Assembly: GCA_014526335.1 (NCBI GenBank)
Contig: JACTAT010000051.1
Location: forward strand, 2,642,411-2,706,410
Source of the DNA: Chrysaora quinquecirrha
Taxonomy: Eukaryota; Cnidaria; Scyphozoa; Semaeostomeae; Pelagiidae
Length of the DNA: 64,000 nucleotides
Direction: 5' to 3'
Shown here: piece after piece, positions 36,301 through 46,000 of the stretch
Position numbering within the stretch: the first letter of the stretch is position 1
Layout: every line of letters begins with the position of its first letter
Position numbers and translations under genes: made by a program
Notes under the pieces: model-generated
What the model was told of the DNA's origin: nothing
Database searches by the model: none
Seen by the model: the letters and a program-made list of their open reading frames with translations, nothing else

Positions 36301-39300
36301 AAATTCGATCAAGTTACACCCGAAAGTGTCACTTGTTTTGAAATACTTTGGAACAAGCAAAGGTGAATTTGTACAGTGAAGCTGAATTGGAAATGTATTT
36401 TGAAAACCAATTAAGTTTGCCCTGCTTCAAGATGCTAATTAAAACAAGTGCTATACCTGAGCAACTTCTAAAAGGCTGACGGGTTCTTCAAGGAAAACTT
36501 TTCTCTCATGCTTCCAGATAAGGCTTCAATCATACCAGATAGGACTGTAATGATAATGATTATAAGGTTACTTAGCATCAAATTTTAGACCTTAGATTGC
36601 AAAGAAGCAGCCAGTATAGACTATATATCCCTTGCCTAAGCTGCGGCTACACGTGCGACTTTTAGCTTGAAATGGCGACCCCCGGGGGGGGGGTACTTCA
36701 ATGTGTCCATGATTAGACGTGAATCTGGACTTTGACAAAAGGACCCATTTGTATGATAGGATTTTCAAGGATTTCTGACCCATTTGCATGAAAATCGGGA
36801 AATTTCAAGCCCTTGTGTATGAATTTGGTTGATTTTAAAACCCTTTTACAGTGCTAGAATTCACGAATGGTCTCGCAAAATCGAATCTGACGGCGATTCT
36901 TTGCAATCAATGTGACTGAGCTCTGTTGTTGCTGCTAATTCATCGTTTGGAAAGCAAAAAACAAAGTGGAAAGGTTGTCAGCTTCTTTGCGGTAAATCAT
37001 AATGGGACCTTTTGGTAAGAAAATCCTAAAATACCAACCCATCAACCAGAATCGAGCAGAATATCAGACCCATGTGTAGAGAAATTCAGTCGAAAAAACC
37101 CATCCATATGAGCGGCACGTCTGGTATGTCTACATATTGAAGTACCCCCGGGATGGCGACAGAACATGTTCGAAAATTGCCGCCGCGATCGGAAAAACCA
37201 GAAAGAGTCGCACGTGTAGCCAGGGATATATTATCGAACAAAATGTTCTGCCATCTTAAGAAACACGCTCCCAGAACATTTCTCTGGCTGAACTTTTTGC
37301 GACCTATTGCTTGTCGCCAGTAATGTCGCAGCGTGTAGCCGGTTTTTCTGCATTGGCGGCGCAACATATTGCATTGTTTTCGCACCTTTTCCTGTAAATT
37401 TTCCAGGACCCATTCTTCTTATCACGAAAGTTGATTGTTGCTCTGTCGCAGCATTTTTGTCGCAGCGTATAATCACCTCAGGGTTTTTCATGACAGGATT
37501 GGAAATTCTAAGGTGTGTTGCGTCACCATTTCAAGCAAAAAGTCGCATTGCTCATTGGAGAGAACTAAGTTAGTAAAGTCTTTCTTGTTTATCTGAATCA
37601 ATTTTTCTTTAAACTCTTTAGATTTGTAGAAATAAAACATTAATTACCATCAGCTTTGTCTAATATCTTTTGGAACATATATTTGTATGGTTTCCTTAGA
37701 TCAACCTCTTTGTTATATGGCTGCATCGTTAACGGAGTTCTCATTCCCTTCCATTTGCCAATCTTTTCTGATGCCTCAGGATAAGTTACAAGAATGTCAC
37801 CTTTGTTTTTTCTTCCCTCATACTTTGGTGAAGGCGTGGCACTGAAAACAAAAAAAAATATTTGAAAATACTTTCTTGCAGAAAGTCTGAATGTTACTCA
37901 TTTTTTGATAAACAATAATTTGAGGCTAATCCCTTAGCAACGAACCCCTGATAAAATAACTCCTCTGCGTAACAAACTCCCCTGCATAACTAGCCCTTTT
38001 AAGAAGGGTGCCAGAAGCAACACAGTGTGGCAGAGGTAGAACTAACAAATTTGGGGCTAAACAATAGAAAAGTAAAACAATTTGGCAATTCTTTAGGGCA
38101 GCCCCCACTGCCCCTTTCTTTGGGTACCCCTTTGATAATGGTTAATTTTCCATAAAAACCACCCCCATACTTTCCTTGACCCTGCTCTTTGCCCCAAAAA
38201 GTTGGATGTCTGGCTATTTGCTCCAAGTTCGTTTTGCTGGGATTCAAGTGAAAGTTATTCAAATGTTACTTACACTGATAAGGGAGAAAATGTTGTCGGT
38301 GCTATCAGTTTTGCTGCAGGAGTTCTATTTGTATTTGCCAATCTTTTATTTTTCATTTCATCTGGGGTTGTATGAAGACGTTTGCCAGATCCCTAAAAAC
38401 AGAATATACAATGAAAGAGCTTGACAAAGCTTAGGAAACTGAAGTTATTTAACATAGAGTTTTGTTATCATTTCTAGAAAATAGTGGAAGAAAGAGGTAC
38501 CTTTGCCTTTGGAGTTTTTGAGTATCCTTGTAACATAGTCTCCTCTTCTTCTTGCTCATTCATACTGATAATTGGTTAAGTCAATAACCCTTTAAAGTTT
38601 ATTTAGCTTTCGTTATGAGGCATAATTTTCTGGTCTGTCTCTTCTCTTTATTGGCTGGAGTAAGAAGGGTTGCCAGCATGAATTTGCTAATTCAGGATCT
38701 CTTTGCTGGATGTGACCCTGTAATTTTTTCCGATGTGGCTCATGTTTTTTGAACAAGAACCTCTATACTGTAGGGCAACAAACTCATAATTTTCAAGTCT
38801 ATTTGGAAGGGGGTCCTGCACCCCCCAACTTAGTAAAAGCACTGGTATTTCTCTCCTGAGAGATGTGAGTGAAGCAATATCTGACAGCCTTTACCCTTTG
38901 ACATTTTTCCTGAAGGAGAAAATGAAGGTGAGGAAAGCAAAGGACTTGGTGCCATTTTCTAGGATCTCAGTAGTAGTAGGTTAAACAATTGAGACCTCAA
39001 TATTGCCTGTGATGCTACTGTAGTTGTTGCTTCAACCCTGATCTTGTGGAGCTTTTGACACTGTGAACAAAAGAATGATAGGGTACCCTTTTTGGAAAGG
39101 TGTATATATGAATTAATACGTCACACATAGTTGAAAGGATACAGAGTTTGGATAGTTTCAAGATCATAAGTTGCTGGTGTTTGTGGAGTGCTTTTATGTT
39201 TTCGGATTTTCTTTGAATTTGAGACTGACTGAGAAACACTCTGAAATGGAATCGATATAATACATTGAAATAGATGTCTACACAAGCTCTATAGTCTTCC

Positions 39301-39842
39301 TATTTAGCTTGAATTACAATTTTGGTTTTTTTAAAGTAGATTTTCTTCAGTTACCTTTCCAAAATCATCTATGATGGCCATTGTTAGATCTGTATCGTTT
39401 TTTCCAGCAGAATACGTAAACCATTTTGCAAGCAGCTCTGACGGTTGTAAACTGAAGGATGTACACATCGTACGAACTGAATAAAAAAGGAACGATTCTC
39501 AATTATTTATATTTTATGTTTTGTTTATATTATCATTATTATTATTATTAAATCGTAGATCTAATGCAGAACTTTGGCTTTTGAAGCTGTAGCCTTTCTT
39601 AAAACGGATTTTTGTCTGGGAAAAGGAGGTGGTGGGTGAGTGAAAAGGTTCAATAATAAGAATAAGGAAGGGCCCGGGCCTGGCTACCATCCTACTTTTA
39701 GTTTTAGGCCGGTTTTACACAACCGGACGTTTCTTTGCAGAACCCACTCACGTTTTTCAAGAAAGACAAGGTTCCCTTCGATATCAATACCGACATCACA
39801 AAATTCTTCTTCAAGCTGCTTTTCGATTTCTTCGTCGTTCAT
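30336..39842 (-). CDS. POLA2: DNA polymerase alpha subunit B (B subunit of Pol alpha-primase), with apparent frame breaks in two exons
   Basis: Minus-strand exons: 39842-39752, 39476-39355, 39240-39143, 38564-38501, 38392-38274, 37841-37648, 36544-36457, 36186-36033, 35694-35635, 35243-35189, 34764-34646, 34199-34161, 33603-33530, 33059-32948, 32823-32714, 31968-31909, 31277-31151, 30488-30336; about 613 residues (human 598). It is the non-catalytic subunit of Pol alpha-primase, which starts Okazaki fragments. Landmarks: N-terminal helical domain, linker with TPK/TPE-type motifs, the OB fold (GRICCD, KSILLEG, PYSLFPGQ), then the inactive calcineurin-like phosphoesterase (VTCGPYATSD, LGPFVDSKQPS, SGSKIAFVPSQRDV, YPQPPFEMPE, FGVTSTDILFHMGAEEVSS, CINPGRLVKGHTGGTF). 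Single missing bases are needed in exon 7 (near 36494-36502) and twice in exon 8 (near 36164-36168 and 36081); the remaining 16 exons are clean, so assembly error is likelier than a pseudogene. Confidence 0.94.
30749..31032. mobile_element. CAAACATT palindromic MITE, copy 8 (reference copy)
   Basis: TAAGGCCCTGGCCAAACGAT at the left is mirrored by ATCGTTTGGCCATGGCCTTA at the right, the clearest terminal inverted repeats of the family, next to TA/TTA. The interior has AAACATTTCAGATTTGC and its inverse plus CACGTCCAAAAACAT. POLA2 last intron. Confidence 0.85.
31531..31751. mobile_element. Long hairpin element (AATAGACGTTTCCGC arms)
   Basis: Left arm 31531-31629 and right arm 31658-31751 are inverted copies of over 90 bases with few mismatches, sharing TTTCCGCAAAAGATGGCG and GGGAATTCTGG, around a loop of about 28 bases. 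POLA2 intron. Confidence 0.85.
32259..32533. mobile_element. CAAACATT palindromic MITE, copy 9
   Basis: Left AGGCCCTGCGTGGCCAAACG and a more diverged right end, TTGTTGGATGGTTTGTTAAG then GGCCT. POLA2 intron. Confidence 0.7.
33885..34032. repeat. CCAACATGTTGG palindrome cluster
   Basis: At least five near-palindromic (G)CCAACATGTTGG(C) or AACATGTT units in 150 bases, arranged symmetrically. No ORF. POLA2 intron. Confidence 0.7.
36640..37225. mobile_element. GGCTACACGTGCGAC element with a nested second MITE
   Basis: The left end GGCTACACGTGCGACTTTTA and the right end AGTCGCACGTGTAGCC are inverted. Inside, 36682-37150 is a full copy of the GGGGTACTTCA element also seen at 9523-9924, so one element inserted into another. 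POLA2 intron 6. Confidence 0.8.
37236..37560. mobile_element. Related GTCGCAGCGTGTAGCC element, fragment
   Basis: It contains AATGTCGCAGCGTGTAGCCG and several GTCGCA/TGCGAC words, and shares blocks (GGACCCATTCTTCTTATCACG-like, AAATTTTCC) in inverse orientation with 45605-46110. POLA2 intron 6. Confidence 0.6.
38925..39080 (-). mobile_element. tRNA-derived SINE, family A, diverged copy
   Basis: It shares TAGGATCTCAGTAGTAGTAG, GAGACCTC and GCTTCAACCCTGA with the better copy at 60540-60720. POLA2 intron 3. Confidence 0.6.
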
Positions 39843-40096
39843 TTTTGTGGACAAATTTATTATGAACAACTGAGCTTGAAAAGCAAAAATCTGCTGAAAT
39901 TCCCGCTAAAAAATGCCAAAAACAACAGAAAAACAACAACAGCAACCTTTTTATTTTGTCCGATCCAGACCTCCAGTCACCCATCTCAAAGGACTGGAAA
40001 CTAGTCCACGCGCCAGTTTCAAAGGAAAGTTCGTTAGATTTTTTAATGGCCGTCGTCCTTCGTTTTACGGATTTTGTTGGAAAGCAAAACTAAGTC
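39843..40096. promoter_or_regulatory. Bidirectional promoter region POLA2/MadBub
   Basis: 254 bases separate the divergent ATGs of a replication gene and a mitotic checkpoint gene. An E2F-like ATTCCCGC is at 39899-39906. A CGCGCC at 40009-40014 lies four bases from TTCAAA (40018-40023), the reverse of the CHR core TTTGAA. These resemble E2F and CDE/CHR cell-cycle sites but are short and could be chance. Confidence 0.4.
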
Positions 40097-43000
40097 ATGG
40101 CAGACGTTGACTGGGAGATTTCAAAGGAAAATATTCAGCCGAGGAAAGAAGGGAGAGATATTTCAAGCGTCATGATCGGTTTGACACCGCGGAAAGAAAA
40201 TATGATGAAGTTACACAATGAACAACAGTGAGTTTGTTTTTTTAGGCCGTTTCATATTCCTAGCGCAATGTTTTAGGCCGTCCTCTCTTGTTTGTTGTTG
40301 TTTAGTCAAGCCAGAATAATTTACGGATTAATCTACTTTCTTTTTAGACAATTCGAGCTTGCACTTCGAGCAAATAATGGGTCTGATCCAATGGAAATAT
40401 GGTATAGGTGAGACGGTTATGACATCTTTATCTTTCATAACATGCCATGGGTAGGCAGGTCAACTCGCCCCACTTACAGCTCGCCCCACCCTAACATGGT
40501 CAAGTCGGACCTCTTTCAAGTCATGTCGCCCCACGTGTTCGTAAAACTCGCCCCATCTGTCAAGTCAACTCGCCCAACCGCTAAATATAGATAGGCTATG
40601 ATAGAAAACGATAAAATTGAGTGAATCTATCAGTGTGATAGAAGGGGGTTTGGGGGTGGAGCCCCCAACTTAAAAAATTTATAGCTAAGTGGAGGCGAGT
40701 TGACGTTTGAGATGGGGCGAGTTGACTTTGAAAGCGGGCAAGTTGACCTAGTGGGGCGAGTTGACTAGAAACCTGTGCGATGCATGGCATGCAAGTGGCA
40801 GCAGAGAAGAGCAGCCAGCAGTACCCCTGGCTGCATGGATCATGATGTACAGGAACAGCCCACCACCGCACTGCCAACTTGCCACAGTCAAGTTGCCACA
40901 CATCAGAATATAAATTTTATTGAAACACCTAACTTTTGCATGGCAAAAAGAATTAATAATGTGCCTTTTTGATGTTAAATTTGACAGTCAACTAACTTTG
41001 TGCACCCAAAAAAACTGTAGGCCTACACATGAAAACTGGTGATTTTGCTGCACATTTTTAAGCTAAAAAATAGCAAATGGGCATTTAAGCTCTCAAATGT
41101 GCACTAAAGTTGTTCGGTGCACACAACAAACTTTTGAACCTGGACCTGTACTAAAACCTATTTTTATGGCTGTCCTTTTGAGCTTCAATATTTGCTGCAC
41201 CAAGTGGTGTGGCTGTGTTAGTTTGGTCAAATTCACTGACTTATCCAGGTCTCTATTCTCATCAAAAGCAAGAAAGGCCAGTTTTGTAGCCAAGGGGTCA
41301 CAGGGGGGGGTTAGGGCAGTCACTTTCCAAGCATCACCAAGGTAGATGTTTGGTTATTTCACTGAAAGGACTTGCCTCCATTTAGTCGTCTAAGCTAGCA
41401 AGATTGACTTCTTACACCCAGATATTGACCACTTTATGTTGAAATAAGAAAATGCTTTTCGTTTTGTAGATACCTTGTCTGGACAGAGCATCATTCACCT
41501 GAAGGCTCTAGCACTGAAGTGAAAAATTTGATAGAAAGATGTATTCAATTTTATAAAGATGATGACAGATATAAAAATGATAAAAATTATCTCTACATAT
41601 GGTTAAAATATGTAAGTTTTCTTATATGAATCAAAACTATTTTGATCAACATTCTTGCGTAGTTCCTGTGAGAATCAACCAGGAACAAAACAATGTCAGT
41701 TAGTAGAAGACATGAAAAAGTTAAATAAAGTGTTGATAGATAACATGACCAAGCACTATGCTAGCTTAAGCAGATGTAGTTTATGAGTCCCAAGACTCGT
41801 GAAGCACTTGAAGCTCTGAGACAGAGCATGATTACAATAGGAACGCAACATTTAAGTCAAGCTTTGGGATTTCCTAAATGTTGTCTGGGTTGATCACAGA
41901 ATCCTGTAGAATTCTTGTGCAAAACACTAAGACAAGAATGAATTCGTGAAAATCCATCCTCTTTTTGACTGAGCCTGCATAATCTCATTCTTTTTTTGAT
42001 GTCAAGGTAATGAGAATAAATTTTTATCTTGAAAGCTGTTAGAGGCCTTTTGGACCCCAAAGACTTTGAGGCCCTTAGGAGTTGCTCTAACCCCAACCTA
42101 CGTTGGTTATGTCACTGGCTGTTGTATAGACAAGATCAGGTGTATAATTGAATCTTTGAGAGGTGAAAATTTCTATCATTTTTGCAGGCTGATACTTTGA
42201 AAGATCCAACAGAATTATTCAATTACATGTTCTGTCAGGAAATAGGCACACAGCACTCTCTGTTTTATGAGAACTGGGCTTTTCTACTTGCACAAATGGG
42301 TAACTATGCAAAAGCTGATGAAGTATTTAGTGTTGGCATAGCAAGAAAAGCACAACCACTTGAAAGACTTCAGAGGCATCACAGGTATGCTTCATTTTCC
42401 AGGCACAGCTAAATGTAATTAATTTAAGTATAATGTGTGACAGGGGTCTTTTATATTGTAAATCTTGCTTTATTAGTGTGTCTGATGATTGGTTGAAGCT
42501 ATGTCATGCAAAGTTGTCCTTATAATACCTCCTTGGCTTTATATGGTCTGAGATGATAAAATCCACAACCTTATACTGGTCAATTTTCATTTCAGGGATT
42601 TGGAAAAGTGCCTTACGACACTAATAATATCCAGTATCATTGAGAGGGGGGTCCAGCAGGGTCAGAGGTCCAGAGCCCTTGCTGTTAAGAGGCCTGGAAA
42701 ATTGGAAATTCTCTTAATACATCCCCCTAAAGGCCCAATATGATTAAATTATTTGGGGGTCTGCTCTGCCTCTCAACACCCCTGATAATATCTCTTGGCT
42801 TTATATGGTCTGAGATAATAAAATACACAACCTTATACTGGTCAATTTTCATTTCAGGGATTTTGAGAAGCGCCTTATGACACTAATAAAGGAAAGTGAG
42901 GAATTAGGTGATGAGCCGGCACAAGAAGAATCAAGAGTATCTCTTGCTCCGCTCAAGAAAAAGTCCAAAGGAACAGTCAGTCATGATCGAGTGAAAGGCA

Positions 43001-46000
43001 AATCTCGTAAGTCAAAATGTTTTGAAACTAATCCATAAAACATTTATAAAGACATTATTGGTTACATTTGTAGTACTTGTTTACAGCTACTTTGATCCTC
43101 ACAATACCGTTATAAAGATCCTTATAGACCTAAAAGCAAACAATAAAGGGAGCAACATAGTGTAGTGGCTAACACTTTCGCCATTAGTGCCTAAAGTCTG
43201 AGGTTCAAATCCAGACTAGGCAACACAAATTACAAGGTGTACAGACCTTGCTCTCTGTGACGCATGAAATGGCGGACCAGTCTAAAAATAAATTGGGACG
43301 TTAAAGAAGCACTGCTGACGTAAAAAACCTCTGGCAGTGACCACTTTCAGTGACAGTGAAAAGGTTGGTTTGGCGTTGATATATTTAAAAAGTGACTGCT
43401 GAGTGAATGATGTGAAGCTAGCAGTAGAAATGAAATGTAGCCAGGTACTTGAAAACAACTAAAACTAAGAAGAACTAATGCTGACAGCCCGAAGTTTGTA
43501 GATCTACTTGTGTTTTACGTTTGTGATATATATGGGTGCGCTCTTTTGAAGCGAAACAAACATTTGATTCGACATTGTACTGTTCTTTTCATTGCAGTAG
43601 TTTAACAGTCTTTATATCATTAATTTCACCTCACAAATTTGCGTCTTTTCTAGAAATTTCCAGCGGTGGTTTGAAAATGTCAAAGTCTGTAAATCAAGCG
43701 AGTAACGTAAATCAAGTGAGTAACGGGGGTTTCGCTGTTTTCTCTGATGAAAATGCTCCAGCATCGAAGCTTCCTACTGCATCAGGAGAGTGGAAGCAGC
43801 CACCAACTCAAACTGCTATCGTGAAAGAAAATACACAGAAACCAGGAAAATGGAACAATTGCAAGGTAAAAAGATGGTTATTTGGATTACTTTTTTATTC
43901 TTTTTGGGTTGATGTTCGTCACCAAGCTTCTTGGAAAATGGTCCGAAAAAGCGTACAGAAAACTGACCTCAGTCTGTATAGAAGTACTGTGTCTCGCGAT
44001 ACTTGTCACTTTACGTAAGAATTTCTGCAATCTACTGACAGCGCTGATTGATGTTGGTGGTCCCTGTTTCAACTAATAAATAGTTATTATTCCGATGTTT
44101 ATAACCTTGTATTTATTCATTAGAGCTGTTTTCTAGAAGTTTAATATTTTTCCAAACTTGTCCTTTTCTAGATTTCCAGCTCCCAAGCTATCAAATCATC
44201 TCAAAAACAACAATTCAATATTCATATTGATGATGAAGATGTCGAGAAACAACCTGAAATGGCGAAACAACTGGTCATGTCTGAAAGAAAACCTCTCAGT
44301 GTGAAGAAAATCGATAAAAAAGCGAGCCAAGATAACCCCTTGCAGCCATTTACTAAGGTAGCTTTTGCATTTATATAAATAGTTTTTGAGTAGTACAAAA
44401 CTTCAAGATTTTGATAAACAGCGAAAACATTTTCGGGCATACTTAAAAGCTTTCTTGTCTGACCCTCCTTAGGGTATGAACGTCAGAAACAGGCCGAAAC
44501 AATGAACTAAGGCAGAATTTATACCCAGATGCGGCTCGCAATGCACCAATCGAAAAGGGAAGCTGAACTGGCATTGTGTTTTAAGCACCATTTTGGCATT
44601 GTGGATTTCTTACCAGTATATATATAGGAAACCAACCTTTAGCGGCCTCTATATACGTTGGGATTCCTGTAGTCCAAAACAGAGGAAAGTTAAACTCATC
44701 AAAACGCTAGTTCACCGGGCACTTATGATTTGCTCTAAAACCCGGCTTGATTCGGAATTGGACAAAATAGGGTCTATTCTTATTGAAAACGGTTTTCCTG
44801 AGGACGTAATTTAGGATTGTTTTCGCAAGAAGATAGTTTTTCGGCTGATAAAAGTATGGTCCGCAAAAGTGCCCTGTTTACGTAAAAATACCATGGATAG
44901 GAACGTCACATTACGATTCAGTGGAAAGAGTTTTAAACTGCAGGCAGGCATAATCTTCTAAGTGCAATTTTTGATTATGCAAAAATTTTCTGCCTCTCGT
45001 GAATGCCGCATCGGAAATCTTTACGCAGTACTGTGGTGGATACGCGTTACTGTGGTTTGTTATTATGCTTGATGTGGTGTAATTTTTGCGTACTTTGGTG
45101 GATAAGCAACACTCTGGTTGATTATGCATAACATCCCACCACATCAAATTTTAAAGCCCAGCACAGTACGCAAAAAATACCCCCTGAGTACGTATAAAAT
45201 GCCAGCACAGTAGTGCGTATAGATTCGCTAGCGTAAAATTTGATAAATGCCTAGTGTGTTTGTTAGAGGACATGCTTTCACTCAAGGTATTTTTATTCCA
45301 TAGCAAAATGATTCAAATATCCAGGTCATGTATTGCAAAGATCAAGTCTACATGGGAAACCTGGAATTCTCTTTGGAGGAACTAAGGACCTTGGCTTGGA
45401 TGACGGAGTATGGCCAAACGTCTGATGACGTCACCAAACATGTTGCCACTACAATGGTTCTTGATGAAACGCTTATGAATGAAGTGGATTTCCAAAAAGA
45501 AGTAGAAGACATTTCGGGGTAAGTTGCTTTGTTATGTCTCACTGAGTGGGCTTGTTCTTTTTAGACTTTTGAAACGTTACGCTAAAGCTAATCATGCGAC
45601 TTTAAAGCTGTTCTGGTGACGCGACACACCTGAAAATTTTCTGTTCTGTGAATCCTGTGGTGACTATACTCTGTGACAAGAATGCTGCGACAGAAGATCT
45701 GCGACAATCAGTCTTCGTGGAAAGAAGAATGGGCTCTAGAAAATTTCCAGGAAAACGCGCGAAAAACAATGCAATGTGGTATGTCGCCAACGCAAAAGAA
45801 AACGGCTACACGATGCGACATTATAGGTGGCAACACAGAACATGTCGCGAAAAGCTGAACCAAATCAATGTTCTGCGACCGTGTTTCCTCAGGTTGCAGA
45901 GCAATTTTTCGAATATCTAACCCTGGCAACACGTGCGACTTACAGTTTTTCAAATTGCGGTGACAATTTTTATCATGTCCTATGGACTATGTTTCTCACA

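Noticed and set aside
36124..36366. 80-codon plus-strand frame with GPRYNQLP, faintly like a LINE polymerase tail
   Set aside because: It overlaps POLA2 exon 8 on the other strand and the resemblance is too short to call a retroelement.
43149..43225. Possible tRNA gene with A and B boxes
   Set aside because: The acceptor and anticodon stems do not pair and the tail continues as a SINE; the same applies to the tRNA-like heads at 11222, 50955, 52225 and 60540.
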